The notes beneath the pieces are model-generated. The model searched no databases, was not told where the DNA came from, and was given only the letters and a program-made list of their open reading frames with translations. A stretch of DNA of 64,000 bases from Planctomycetota bacterium (lineage in GTDB: Bacteria; Planctomycetota; UBA1135; GCA-002686595): positions 248,001-312,000 of the forward strand of contig JACKHV010000003.1 in assembly GCA_020638835.1 (NCBI GenBank), in the 5' to 3' direction. Positions 1 through 11,505 of this stretch are shown here, in pieces. Within the stretch, counting starts at the first letter, position 1, and each line of letters opens with the position of its first letter. The position numbers and the translations under genes were made by a program.

Positions 1-592
1 CGAGGTACGCGTTGCCGGCGTGCGACGCGTGGTGTTCCGAGTGGCGCAGCTTGTTCTCGAGCCCGAGCGCCTTGAGCTCGCGCATCAGTTCCTCGCCCCA
101 GTGGCGGTGGTCGCGGATCGCTTGCTCGCGCCACTCCGCGGACTGCTTCAGCGCCGTGCGTCGCGAGAGGAAGCCCGCGCCGAGCACGCTGTACGCCAGC
201 CGCTTGTGCAGCGGCTTCTCCATCTTCTGGTTCGGCGACTTCAGACCGTGCACCGGCTGCGTGCGCGCGGGCACGCGTCCGTCCGCATCGGCGAGCAAGC
301 GCTTCAGGTCGGCGGCGTCGTGGTGCTCGAGGAACAGTTCCTCTTCCTCGAGCGCGTCCGTGATCAGCTTCGCCTCCTGCTCCCACTTCAAGAAGGGGTA
401 GGCGACCTGCTCGATCTCCTTCGGATCGGTCCCCGTACGCTCGAGCGCATCCGCGATGGCGTGCTTCGGGAAGCCCGCGTGCTGCTTCTGACGCGAGTAG
501 CGTTCCTCGCCGGCTGCGAAGAGGATGCGACCATCCTCGACGATCGACGCGGTCGCGTCCTTGTCGAGGGGGGAGATGCCGAGGACTTTCAC
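1..592 (-). CDS. Carbamoyltransferase (NodU/CmcH/TobZ family), N-terminal part, runs off the left edge
   Basis: Reading leftwards from a GTG at 592, the frame stays open to the window edge for 197 codons. The N-terminus (VKVLGISPLDKDATASIV, then a GEERYSR-like stretch) and the HHASHAGNAY motif near the edge match the Kae1-like N-terminal domain of O-carbamoyltransferases. These enzymes move a carbamoyl group from carbamoyl phosphate onto sugar or antibiotic hydroxyls, and the histidines of the HxxxH motif bind metal. The GTG start overlaps the stop of the deacetylase upstream (GTGA), so the two are translationally coupled. I infer a role in decorating an extracellular polysaccharide; the acceptor is unknown. 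The C-terminal half lies outside the window. Confidence 0.85.
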   Translation of the reverse strand, partial: MKVLGISPLDKDATASIVEDGRILFAAGEERYSRQKQHAGFPKHAIADALERTGTDPKEIEQVAYPFLKWEQEAKLITDALEEEELFLEHHDAADLKRLLADADGRVPARTQPVHGLKSPNQKMEKPLHKRLAYSVLGAGFLSRRTALKQSAEWREQAIRDHRHWGEELMRELKALGLENKLRHSEHHASHAGNAYL

Positions 593-1635
593 GCGCTGCT
601 TTCGGGTCGGGAGGGGAGGAGACGCTCACGGAGCTCCGCGGGCGTGAGGCTCACGCCGCCGAGCTCGCCGAGGAAGTGGTCGAAGTACTGTCGGCAGACG
701 GCGAGGAAATCTTGTCGGTCGGCCTCGGTCCGCACATAGCTGGTGCAGCCCGGTCTCAGACTCGGGCTGTGGAAGGAGAAGCTGAAGACCCGGCTCCCGC
801 GCGCCAGGAGGCTCTTCGTCAGGCGGTTCAGGTGCTCCGTCCCGTAGCCTTCCGGGCTCAGCATCAGGCGCTCGAGGGCGCCGAGGCGGCTCAGGATGCC
901 CGGCAGCCGCGCTTGCAAGAAGGGCGGCCTGTGCGCGAGCCCGTGCAGGCCGGGTCCCAGCCCCGCGAGGCTGCCGACGAAGCCGCCGGTGGTGGGGATC
1001 GAGAGCAGCTTGCCGCCGGTCCCGAACCAGGCGGGGTCCGGCGAGTGCCGCGACCAGTCCGGACCGCCGTCGCCGGTGAGGTCGAAGCCGGCCGCCGGCG
1101 AGCAGTCGTTCTCGAACCCGAGCAACTCGAGCGCCGCCCCCGTGTTCGGGCCGAAGCCGTAGCGCCCCGCTTTGTACGTGCGCGGCCGACGCTCGAAGCG
1201 GTCCTCGATCGCTTCGGTGAGTCGCCGCAGCTTCTCCTCCTCCACACCGCGCGGCAGGTTGCCGGGGTACGAGTTGTGTGCGTTCACTTCTTCGACGTGC
1301 GGCGGCGAGACCCACGGATGCAGGTGCGCGCCGATCTCGCAGCGGCCGTCGTCCTGGATCTCCTTGAGCGGGCGCCAGCCGGTCTCCTGCGTAGCGATCG
1401 GGTAGTCGATCGCGTAGCAGGGTTTGATGCCGATTTCGTCGAACAGGGCTTGGCCGAGTCCGACCTCGCGCATCGCCTCGACGGCGGTGGCGTTGCGATC
1501 GAAGGGCGCGGACCAGTCGAACTCCTCCTCGGTGTCGATCACGACCACCAGGACCGGCGGGTGGTCCGCGGGCAGGCGGGCGGGCCTGCGATCGGTGAGG
1601 AGCGGGGTCTGGGTCGGGAGCCGCGCGGCGTTCAT
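589..1635 (-). CDS. Polysaccharide deacetylase-like (WalW/CE4-type) protein
   Basis: This 348-residue protein has no signal peptide. The early IDTEEEFDWS segment (about residues 32-41) and the EIGAHLHPWVSPP segment (about 100-112) match the metal-binding Asp and HxxxH-type motifs of the WalW-like polysaccharide deacetylase group, which occurs in exopolysaccharide clusters. The family removes acetyl groups from carbohydrate or acts on glycan intermediates; the exact substrate cannot be read from sequence. Its stop overlaps the start of the carbamoyltransferase, so the two are probably the end of a polysaccharide operon that continues left of the window. The start is an ATG at 1635 with few alternatives upstream. 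Confidence 0.82.
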   Translation of the reverse strand: MNAARLPTQTPLLTDRRPARLPADHPPVLVVVIDTEEEFDWSAPFDRNATAVEAMREVGLGQALFDEIGIKPCYAIDYPIATQETGWRPLKEIQDDGRCEIGAHLHPWVSPPHVEEVNAHNSYPGNLPRGVEEEKLRRLTEAIEDRFERRPRTYKAGRYGFGPNTGAALELLGFENDCSPAAGFDLTGDGGPDWSRHSPDPAWFGTGGKLLSIPTTGGFVGSLAGLGPGLHGLAHRPPFLQARLPGILSRLGALERLMLSPEGYGTEHLNRLTKSLLARGSRVFSFSFHSPSLRPGCTSYVRTEADRQDFLAVCRQYFDHFLGELGGVSLTPAELRERLLPSRPESSA

Positions 1636-1734
1636 GGGCGCCCAGCATAGGCCGCGACCACGAACCGATCCACGTAGCGCGGGGCCGCTCGGATAGACTG
1701 CTCCGCCGCGTTCTCCGCGCGCGACCCCTAGAAC

Positions 1735-3376
1735 ATGAAGATCGACAGCAAGATCGCCGGTGCCGCGCTGCGCGCCATGCAGCTCGAGCTCGCCCGCTCG
1801 ATGAAGGGCCTGCGTCTCTCAGGCCACCCGAGCCCCTGCTACCTGGGCTACAGCCTGCGCGTGCGCCAGGGGTACACGGTCTGGGGGCGTTACGGCTCCG
1901 TGTTCTACTCGGCGCCGCTCGACTCGAGCACGCTGCACGCGGACTTGCGCGTCGGGAGCTACCGCTCCGACCAGACGGTCGACGGCCGGCTCGAGAGCCG
2001 CGAGGACGACGTCGAGTGGCTCGACCTGTCGGAAGGCCCCGGAGGACTTCGATCCGTTCACGCTGCGTTACTGCTTCTGGCGGCTCACTGCGGCGCGCCA
2101 CCGCGAGGCGCTGAGGGACTACTACGACAAGAAGAAGATCAGCCTGGACGAACAGCTGGTCGTCGGCGCGCCCAGCCTGCGCCGCGTCGATCCGACGCGG
2201 CTCTCGACGCCGATCCGCAAGTTGAAGGGCTCGCGCGCGGCGGCCGAGGACTTCGTGCGCGCGGCGTCGCAGCACTTCGTGCGTTATCCGCGTCTCGAGG
2301 ATCCGTACGTCCAGCTGAAGGAACTCGTGCAGACGCGCATCGTCGTCAACTCGGAGGGCGCGCAGGGCATCGCGCAGGAGCGCTACTTCGAGCTCGTGGT
2401 CAGCGCGAGCATGCTCGCCGAGGACGGCGTGCGTCAGTACGCCGCTCGCACGTTCTTCGTGCGACGCCTGGATGAGCTGCCGGGGCTCGACGCGATCGCG
2501 ACGCTCGTCGACGAGCTGAACGACGACCTCGACGATCTCGTGCGGGCCGAGCCGATGGAACCCTACGCGGGCCCGGCGCTGTTCGGCGGCGAGGCCGCGG
2601 GCGTTCTGTTCCACGAGGCGATCGGGCACCGACTCGAGGGGGAACGGCTGCTGTCGCGCACGGAGGGCCACACCTTCGCGAAGAAGGTCGGCAAGCGCAT
2701 CCTGCCCGCGGGCATCGACATCGTCGACGACCCGAGCCTCGAGCGCTTCGACGGCCGCACGCTCTACGGGACCTTCGCGTTCGACGACGAGGGCACGCCG
2801 GCGCAGCGCGTGCAGCTCGTCGAGGACGGGATCCTGCGCCGCTTCCTGACCAGCCGGAACGGCATCCCCGGACAGAAGGGCTCGAACGGCCACGCGCGGC
2901 ACTCGAAGGGCCGCGAGCTGATGGCGCGCATGGGCAACCTGATCGTCACCGCACGCGAGCCCTTGTCGCAGTCCGAGCTCGTCGAGCGCTGGATGGCCGA
3001 GGTCGAGCGCCGCGAACAGCCCTTCGGCCTGCTCGTGACGAACGCCGAGAGCGGCGAGACGACCACCTCGAGCGACGCGTACGAGTTCCAGGCCTTCCAG
3101 GTGGACCCGACGAAGGTCTACCTGGTCGACGCCGCGACCGGCAACCGCCGCCGCGTGCGCGACGTCAGCTTCGTCGGCACGCCGCTGACCGCGATCCACG
3201 GCGTGATGGCGCTCGGGGACGACATGACGGTCGACAACTCGTACTGCGGCGCGGAGAGCGGCAGCGTCCCCGTCGGAACCGTCGCGCCGTCGACCTTGCT
3301 GCGCGAGATCGAGGCGCAGCGCTCGACCAGCGCGCGGCAACAGCCGCCGATCCTGAACCTGCCGCCGCGCCGGTGA
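1735..3376 (+). CDS. TldD/PmbA-family metalloprotease, interrupted by an apparent frameshift
   Basis: The ATG at 1735 opens a frame that loses its coding character near 2037. Clear coding continues one frame over from about 2042 to the stop at 3376. Joining the frames gives about 546 residues. The second part carries GVLFHEAIGHRLEGE, the HExxxH zinc motif of TldD-type peptidases, followed by the RMGNLIVTA-type segment and a conserved C-terminal barrel end. TldD/PmbA proteins process small peptides such as microcins and RiPP precursors; the substrate here is unknown. The break lies in a run of C and G (GGCCCCGGAGG), and dropping one base restores the frame. A sequencing error fits best, although a genuine mutation is possible. 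The gene converges on the membrane protein, with a very long hairpin between them. Confidence 0.82.
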
Positions 3377-3480
3377 AGTGAAGTACGGTACCGCGTTCGT
3401 TTTTCTCAAATAGCGGGGTGCCCGCGCTGGGGGCGGGCACCCGCCATTTGAGAAAAACGAACGCGGTACCGTACTTCACT
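3377..3480. repeat. Perfect 35-bp inverted repeat forming a ~100-nt hairpin between convergent genes
   Basis: The left arm (3377-3411) and right arm (3446-3480) are exact reverse complements over 35 bases. Inside them a second GC-rich stem (about 3413-3445) pairs with one bulge. Each arm contains a run of five T or A near its inner end. The element begins one base after the TldD stop, and its right arm covers the stop codon of the convergent membrane-protein gene. It can therefore act as a two-way terminator, but it is much longer than terminators usually are, which also suggests a REP/BIME-like or inserted element. Confidence 0.85.
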
Positions 3481-4087
3481 CGCGCAGCGTGCGGTGCAGT
3501 GCGAATAGCTGCGCCGTGTAGGGCAGCGCGAAGGCCGTCCACGCGAGCGGGGTCGCCGCGCCCTCGGGCAGGCGGCCGACGATCTCGACCACGCTGCGCG
3601 AGGTCGTCAGGGCGATCAGCTCGAGCGTGAAGATCAGCGCCAGCTGCAAGGTGAACGCCCAGCGCACGCTGACCCACAGTGACTGCAGGCGCCCGGTCGG
3701 CAGCGAGCGACCGTAGCTCCACGCGAGGCACAACCCCGCGCCGCCGGCCAGGAACAGGCGCAGCACGCGCGCTTCGCCCAGCGGCAGCTGACCGTCCGGC
3801 AGCAGCAGCACCGCGATGCGCATGCCGAGCTCGCCCGACCACAACGCGCCGGCGAGCCGCACGGGGTAGTCAGCCTTGCGCGCCAGACCGAGGCGGTAGA
3901 GCGCGACGAAGACCAGCAGCGCGGCGACGACGCAGAGGCCGCTGTCCCAGCCGGCCAGCAGGGAGCTGCCGTCCTCGGCGCGCGCGAGCAGCGCGAGCGT
4001 CGCGAGCGCCAGGAGCACGTGGCCCGCGAACAGGAGCCTCAGCGGGCCGCTCGAGTCCCCGGGCGCTTCGCCGTCCGCTTGCGACAT
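3476..4087 (-). CDS. Hypothetical multi-pass membrane protein
   Basis: This 203-residue protein has about five hydrophobic stretches, beginning with LRLLFAGHVLLALATLALL near residue 17, and charged loops between them. I do not recognise a family. Its ATG shares one base with the stop of the slyD-like gene (TGATG), so it is the last gene of an operon speA - slyD-like - this gene. The location does not reveal its job; a transporter-like or membrane-sensing role would be a guess. Its stop codon lies inside the right arm of the long hairpin at 3377-3480. Confidence 0.7.
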   Translation of the reverse strand: MSQADGEAPGDSSGPLRLLFAGHVLLALATLALLARAEDGSSLLAGWDSGLCVVAALLVFVALYRLGLARKADYPVRLAGALWSGELGMRIAVLLLPDGQLPLGEARVLRLFLAGGAGLCLAWSYGRSLPTGRLQSLWVSVRWAFTLQLALIFTLELIALTTSRSVVEIVGRLPEGAATPLAWTAFALPYTAQLFALHRTLRE

Positions 4088-4595
4088 CAGTCGCCGTGCG
4101 TGTGACCCTCGGTCTCTTCCTCGGCGTCGAGGTCGTCATCGGTCGGCTCGCGTACTTCGAGCACCTCGACGCGGAAGACCACGGTCTGACCGGCGAGCGG
4201 GTGGTTCGTGTCGAGCACGACGGCGTCCCCGGAGATCTCGACGACGCGCGCCTCCACCTCGAAGTCCTCGCCTTCGCCCTCTTCGCCTTCCTCGGGCGTC
4301 ACGTTGAGTTGGATCCACTCGCCGGGGATCAGCTGCGGACCGTCGGGGAAGTCGGCCTGCGGGATGCTGAAGATCCCTTCGACGTCGTGTTCGCCGTACG
4401 CGTCCTCCGGCGGGACGCTGATCTCGAGCTTCGCACCGACCTCGCAGCCCTCGAGCGCCGCTTCGACCGGCGGCGGGATCTCCTCGTTGCCCTGCATGTA
4501 GGACATCGGGCCTTCGTCGGCGCTGCTCTCGAAGAGCTTGCCTTCGGCGTCGAGGAGTTCGTAGTTGATGACGACGATCAGTCCGTCTGCGATCT

Positions 4596-4599
<4 letters not shown>
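4087..4599 (-). CDS. SlyD-type FKBP peptidyl-prolyl isomerase
   Basis: The 170-residue protein has the split FKBP fold of SlyD: an N-terminal FKBP segment (YELLDAEGKLFESS), an acidic insert-in-flap region, and the signature DTNHPLAG (about residues 130-137) returning to FKBP strands. A short acidic tail with HTHGD at the end recalls the metal-binding histidine tail of SlyD, though it is very short here. The expected role is a cytoplasmic folding helper and prolyl isomerase. The flap region is unusually acidic (EEGEEGEGED). The start overlaps the speA stop by four bases (ATGA). Confidence 0.88.
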
Positions 4600-6542
<1,943 letters not shown>

Positions 6543-6630
6543 GCGTGGTCTCTCTGCGAAGGCGGGGCGCACGGCGCCGGGGGGGTCTCGAGGGGAATTC
6601 GGGCGAACAGTATAGGGTCGCCGGCGCGGT

Positions 6631-7566
6631 TCAGGCAGTCATGGCGGCTCGGAGTCGGACGAGAGTCCGTTCCGGGTCACGCTCGGAGAGCCACTCTCCT
6701 CGCTCTTCGTCTTCTACCAGCCTCCGGCGGTCCAGCGAGCCAGGAGTTGCTTGAGCCGCCCCGTCACCCGCGCGGGCCGCGTTCCGGACCGTTCGGCCAG
6801 CAAGCTCGGCGTAAGCCACGAGGAAGTCGGCGGCCTGCGCGGCCCCGACCGACCGGCCGCTGAAGATCCACGGGTCGCCCAAGGCGGCCTGACCGACCAT
6901 CACGTAGCTGCAACCGGTCTCGGCGCGCATGCGCTCGAGGTCGGTGTGAGTCCGGACGCCGCCGTTGCCGCAGACGGGGATCGAGACGGCTCGCACGGCG
7001 CGCGCGATGCGCTCCCACTCGACCTCCTCGGCGTAGAACTCGGCGCGCGTGCGGCAGTGGACGGTCAGCAGGTCGGCGCCGCCCGCCTCCGCGGCGCGCG
7101 CGAGGATCTCCACGTCGTTCGCGTGGTCGTAGCCGGCGCGTATCTTGGCCGTGACGGGGATCGACTCGACCGCCTCCTTCACTGCCTTCACCGTTTGTTC
7201 GAGTCGAACCGGGTCGCGTAGCAGGTCGGAACCGCTGCAGCCGCGCAGCGCACCCTTCGCCGGGCAGCCGAAGTTCAAGTCGAGCAGCGGAGCGCCTTCC
7301 TCCTCGGCGCGCCGCGCCGTCTCGGCCAGCGCGGCGAGGTCCGCGCCCATCAGCTGCAAGCCGACCGGCTGCGGGAACCGGCGCGGACCGAGGTGCTTCC
7401 GCAGCGTCTTGGCCGGGAGCGCTTCGCTGACGACGCGCACGAACTCCGTGAACGCGCCGCCGAGCGTGTCGGGCGGGTTGCGCTCGAGAACGAGCTCGCG
7501 GAAGCACGGCTCCGTTACGCCTTCCATCGGCGCGAGGAGCCAGGGACCGGTGAAGGGCAGCTGCAT
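6631..7566 (-). CDS. tRNA-dihydrouridine synthase (Dus family)
   Basis: This 311-residue FMN enzyme reduces uridines in tRNA to dihydrouridine using NADPH. It opens with LLAPMEGVTEP, carries the catalytic-cysteine motif LNFGCPAKG (about residue 100) and the HCRTRAEFY segment (about 170), and later has GNGGVRT and the phosphate-binding VMVGQAALGDPW. The pattern resembles DusA/DusC-type enzymes, but I cannot assign the uridine position. The first two codons are GTG and ATG, and I take the ATG. It stands 88 bases upstream of speA on the same strand, so it may share a transcript with that operon. Confidence 0.9.
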   Translation of the reverse strand: MQLPFTGPWLLAPMEGVTEPCFRELVLERNPPDTLGGAFTEFVRVVSEALPAKTLRKHLGPRRFPQPVGLQLMGADLAALAETARRAEEEGAPLLDLNFGCPAKGALRGCSGSDLLRDPVRLEQTVKAVKEAVESIPVTAKIRAGYDHANDVEILARAAEAGGADLLTVHCRTRAEFYAEEVEWERIARAVRAVSIPVCGNGGVRTHTDLERMRAETGCSYVMVGQAALGDPWIFSGRSVGAAQAADFLVAYAELAGRTVRNAARAGDGAAQATPGSLDRRRLVEDEERGEWLSERDPERTLVRLRAAMTA

Positions 7567-7661
7567 CACGCTCGGAATCTATGCGGCGCGCGACGCACGG
7601 CCAAGTGCCTGAGCCGAGCCGCTGGTTGCGGCGCAAGGGAAGCACTAGAGTCCGCGCCGAG

Positions 7662-8347
7662 ATGAACACGCGCAGAGACCTCTACGTCCTCCTCGGCGGA
7701 TGCCTCTTGGCCTTCGGAGCCTCCGTCGTCAACGTCGCCTTCCTGCTGCGCACCGGGACGTCGGTCAGCCACCTGACGGGCGACGTCTCGCGGCTCGCCA
7801 TGGACTGGGCGGATGCCTCGGACGAGGCGCTCACACACTCCTGGCAGGTCTTGGCCGCTGCGCTGGGATTCGTGCTCGGCGCGGTCTTGGCCGGATTCGT
7901 GATTCACCAGCCGAATCTCGTGCTGGCGCGCCCATACGGCCGGACCGTCATCTTCATCGGCTGCCTGTTGGTCGGCTCCGAGATGCTTCGGCCGGGCCAT
8001 CCGCATCTGGCGATCGGGCTCGCGGCGTGCGCCTGTGGCGTGCAGAACGCACTCGCGACGCGCTATCGGCAGATCATCCTGCGGACCACGCACATCACCG
8101 GCCTGCTGACCGACTTGGGCACATCCTCGGGATGCGCATGCGCGGTCGAGCCATACCGAGGCACGGCATTCTCGTTCCGGCGGCGATCTGCGTCGCCTTC
8201 TTCCTCGGTGCGTTGACGAGCGGATTCACCTTGGCTCGGACCAGCGTGCCGCTGCTCACGGTCGTCGGGGCGGGATACGTACTCGGGGGTCTGGTCTGGA
8301 GCGTCGTGAAGCGCACGATCATCCCTCCCGAGGACCTCACCGGCTGA
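7662..8347 (+). CDS. DUF1275 (YoaK-like) membrane protein, interrupted by an apparent frameshift
   Basis: The ATG at 7662 starts a hydrophobic protein with the DUF1275 pattern: a first membrane helix, FLLRTGTSVSHLTGDVSRLA, further helices, and the signature NALATRYRQIILRTTHITG. At about 8117 the frame is lost inside a short G-run (TTGGGCACATCC). The family sequence continues in another frame (HILGMRMRGRAIPRHG, then two more helices) to the stop at 8347. Adding one base restores a protein of about 228 residues, the normal family size. DUF1275 proteins have no established function. A sequencing deletion is the simplest explanation. Confidence 0.8.
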
Positions 8348-8348
8348 A

Positions 8349-8364
8349 TCCGAGGACCCTCGGA
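8349..8364. terminator. Short palindrome after the DUF1275 gene
   Basis: TCCGAGGACCCTCGGA is a perfect palindrome starting two bases after the DUF1275 stop. It can form a six-pair stem with a four-base loop. No T-run follows, so a terminator role is only possible. Confidence 0.35.
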
Positions 8365-8464
8365 CGAATTCCCGCCCCGGTCGTCGCACGCTGCGCGCGA
8401 ATCGGACAGATTCGAGGCCATGCAATCTGCCAGACTGGAACGGCGCCACCGCGGCGGGGACTGG

Positions 8465-9439
8465 ATGCGCTTCTACGGGATCGACTCGCGCGGCGCGCAC
8501 GCGCGCGTCGCCGAGGCGACCGAGCGCACCCCGATCGTGCGCATCCCCAGCCTCGACGAACGCATCGAGCTGCTCGCCAAGCTCGAGAACCGCCAGAACG
8601 AGGGCGCGTTCAAGGCGCGCGGTGCATGGAACAACCTCTCGCAGCTCACGCAGGCGGAGCGCGAGCGCGGCGTGATCGCGACCAGCTCGGGCAACCACGG
8701 ACGCGCGCTCGCCTGGGCCGCGAAGCGCGCCGGCGTGAAGGCGACGATCGTGATGCCGAAGGACGCCTACCCGAACAAGATCGCTGCGTGCCGCGAACAC
8801 GGCGCGGAAGTGATCCTGGGTGACACGCGCGAGCACGCCGAACAGCTCTGCCGCGAGCGCGTCGAGGCCGGCGCGCTTCTCGTCCACCCGTACGATGACG
8901 ACCGCACGATCGAAGGCGCGGGAACCGTCGGCGTCGAGATCGCGCAGGACTGCGGCGGTGCGGACGTGGTCGTCGTGCCGGTCGGCGGCGGCGGCTTGAT
9001 CGCGGGGACGAGCCTCGCGCTGCGCCTCGAGCTCGGCGGGCGTCCGTGGATCCTCGGCGCGGAGCCGGCGGGCGCGCCGTCGATGGCGCTCGGCCTCGCG
9101 GCGGGGGAAGGCGTGCTGCTCGACGCGATCACGACGAACGTGCAAGGGCTCTGCCCGCTCTCGGCCGGCGAGCGCAACGTCGCGATCTGCCTGGAGACGA
9201 TCGACGGCGTCGGCTTGCTCCCGGACGAAGCGATCTACGCGGCGCAGAAGCGTCTCGTGCAGCTCGGCGAGGTCGTCGAACCCGCCGGCGCCGCGGCGAC
9301 CGCGCTCGTCGACGCCGGGCTGATCCCCGAGGAGTGGCTCGAAGGCAAGACGAAGGACGATCCGCTGCGCGTGGTCGTCGTCGTGTCCGGCGGCAATCCG
9401 GCGCCGGAACAGCTCGCGGCCTTGCGAGGCGAGAAGTGA
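8465..9439 (+). CDS. Threonine/serine dehydratase-like PLP enzyme (fold type II)
   Basis: About 324 residues with the full fold-type II signature. The PLP lysine lies in NRQNEGAFKARGA (about residue 46), the substrate loop is TSSGNHGRALA, and the phosphate-binding glycine loop is PVGGGGLIAG. This fits threonine ammonia-lyase or serine racemase/dehydratase, which deaminate threonine or serine to 2-oxo acids. There is no C-terminal ACT domain, so it is the short, catabolic-type form. I chose the ATG at 8465 (MRFYGIDSR) because GGCGGGG precedes it; an upstream ATG at 8420 would add an unlikely basic leader. It is the first gene of a tightly packed five-gene run. Confidence 0.85.
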   Translation: MRFYGIDSRGAHARVAEATERTPIVRIPSLDERIELLAKLENRQNEGAFKARGAWNNLSQLTQAERERGVIATSSGNHGRALAWAAKRAGVKATIVMPKDAYPNKIAACREHGAEVILGDTREHAEQLCRERVEAGALLVHPYDDDRTIEGAGTVGVEIAQDCGGADVVVVPVGGGGLIAGTSLALRLELGGRPWILGAEPAGAPSMALGLAAGEGVLLDAITTNVQGLCPLSAGERNVAICLETIDGVGLLPDEAIYAAQKRLVQLGEVVEPAGAAATALVDAGLIPEEWLEGKTKDDPLRVVVVVSGGNPAPEQLAALRGEK

Positions 9440-9451
9440 GACGCATCGCGC

Positions 9452-11505
9452 GTGAGCCGCGACGCGCCGCGCGTCGTGTGCGCGCGGCGAGCGCTCCTCG
9501 CCGGCGTCGCATGGTTGCTCACGCTCTTCGTCGCCGCGTGTTCGTCGGAGGACGAACCGCCGCCGCGCGACACGATCGTCGTGTTGTGGTGGGAAGGCGT
9601 TCCGCCCGAGTTGTGCTTCGACGCCGCGGGTGCTTCCGCGTCAGCGACGCCGACACTCGCGCGCCTCGAGTGCTTGCGCAGCGTCCCGAACTACGTCCCG
9701 TCGAGCGACCTGTCCGAGACGCGACTGACGAGTGTGCTGGCGGAGTCCGGACGGATCCCGGCCGCCATGGGGCTGCTCGACTGGGGCGTGCGGCGCCGAC
9801 CGGAGGGACCACTGGCGCGCAAGCTGCGCGAAGCGGGGTACCTGCGCTGCGCCGCCGTCTCGCGCGCGGAACTCGCCTGCCTCGCGTCGCAGTTCGACCG
9901 CTTCTTCGCGCCGCCCTTCGGGGCTGCGGCGTCCGCTTCGGCGCACGACGCCGCGTGGCGCGCGCTCGCACCGGAACTCGACGCTGCGCTCGAGACCGAC
10001 CGCCCCGTCTTCCTGCTCGTCGCGACCGACGTGCTCGCGCGGCGCGCCCCGCCCTCGCCGACCGAGCTCGCGCCGCACCTCGCCGCGCGCCTCGAGCGCC
10101 TGGAGAGCGTGCAGACGAGCGCGGAAGCGCGGGAGGAACTCGCCGACATGCGCGCGCGCCTCGCCGCGGATCCGGCAATCGCCGGGGAAGCGCTGCGGGA
10201 GCGCCTCGTGCGCCGTCGCGGGGACGCCTACTGGGACGTGCTGCAAGCGGCGGAGGCGGACGCTCGACTCGCGCGTGCGGACGCGATGCTCGCCGGCTTG
10301 CTCGCGCGCCTCGCGGAGACGGGCCGCCGCGACCGCTTGCGCCTCGTCGTCGCCGGCGGCGCTGCGCGCGATCCGTGGAGCGCCGCGATCGAGACGAACG
10401 CGGGCGGCGCGGCGCCGCTCTACACGCTCGGGCTGCCTCGCTTCGACGGCATCGTGCAGGAGTCCGACCTGCGCGCGGCCTTGTCCGCCGTGGTCACGCA
10501 GCCTGCGCGCGCCGACGCTCGCGTCGCGCGGCCGTCCGGCCCCGCGGACCTCGTCGCCGTCGTCGCGCGCGCGGGGGAGACGCGCTTCCTGCTGACGCTG
10601 GAGGCACCGGACGGATCGACGGAGCAGTGGAACTCCGACGTGACGGGCGAGCGCGCGCGTCGCGAGCGAGCCGGACGTCGAGGTACGCCCGTTCCCGTGG
10701 CGCACAGCGTGGCCGGTCGAGCGCGTCGCGGCGCGCAACGCGGGCGCGGCGGCGGCGACGCTCGAACTCACCGCGGAAGCGGGGGAGAGCGTTCGTGTGC
10801 CGGACGCGAAGGGCAAGTCGCTCGAGCTCGAGGGCGGCGGACGCGTTCTGCTGCGAGCGTCGCGCTGGAGGCCCGGGTTCGTCGCGCGTTGGCGCGGCAC
10901 GGCGATCACCGAGTCCGACTGCGCCGTCGGTGCGCGGACGCTCGCGGAGACCGACTTGCCGACGGTGCCGCGTGCTTCGGCGGACGTCTGGCCCGAAGAC
11001 GGCCCCGCGCCGCGGCTCGACCTCGCGGCGGCCGGCGCGTGGCGCGAAGTCACGCTCGGCGCCGAGGGCGACGGTCCGGCCGAGCTTCTGGTCGAGGCCT
11101 GGCCCACGCGCCTCGAGCCCGACAGCGTCTGGCTGGAGCTGTCGGACGGCGCGTCGCTCGAACCGCACCCGCTGCGGCCGGGCGCCTGGATCGCCCGCGG
11201 CGAAGCTCCGCTGGTCGCGCGCATCCTGCGCAGCGCCGGCGGCGAACTGGCGTTCCGGGCGGAGCTGGGCGGCGTGCGGGTCGGCGCTTCCGAGACGCGC
11301 GTCGACCGCAAGCGCGCCGTGGCGGCCGGCGAAGTCACGATCCTGCTCTCGGCGGGCGTCTGGAACGACGCGACGCTGTATGGTGCTCGGCCCCAAGGTC
11401 CCGCGCTCGGCCTCGAGCTGCTCGGTCCGCCGCCCTCCGCCCCTGATCACCCTGCCCTCCGCCGCCGAACGCCGCTTCCTGCTCCGCGCCTCCCGCACCC
11501 GATGA
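9452..11505 (+). CDS. Lipoprotein with a degenerate alkaline-phosphatase/sulfatase-like domain, two apparent frameshifts
   Basis: A GTG at 9452 starts a lipoprotein signal (LLTLFVAACSS lipobox). The next about 350 residues follow the layout of sulfatase/phosphatase-fold proteins: opening strand DTIVVLWWEG, TPTLARLECL, SSDLSETRLTSVLAESG, then REAGYLRCAAV. The usual metal-binding Asp pair and nucleophile of active sulfatases are not in their expected places, so this may be a non-catalytic member. The frame breaks at about 10655 in a GCGCGCGC run and coding continues in another frame. A second shift near 11440, in a C-run, would move it to a frame with high third-position GC that ends at 11505 and overlaps the TrmH start as ATGA. 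Both breaks look like sequence errors; without the second, the frame would fuse into TrmH. Confidence 0.55.

Noticed and set aside
2030..2045. Programmed +1 frameshift in the TldD-like gene
   Set aside because: It is not a known programmed site; four other similar breaks nearby and the C/G-run context favour sequencing error.
626..3409. A 927-codon open frame on the minus strand through the deacetylase and TldD genes
   Set aside because: It is a GC-rich shadow of two real genes. It is arginine- and alanine-rich and has no recognisable domain.
3418..3630. Possible extra genes inside the long hairpin and membrane-protein gene
   Set aside because: Reading frames are antisense to the membrane protein, short and without a signal or domain.
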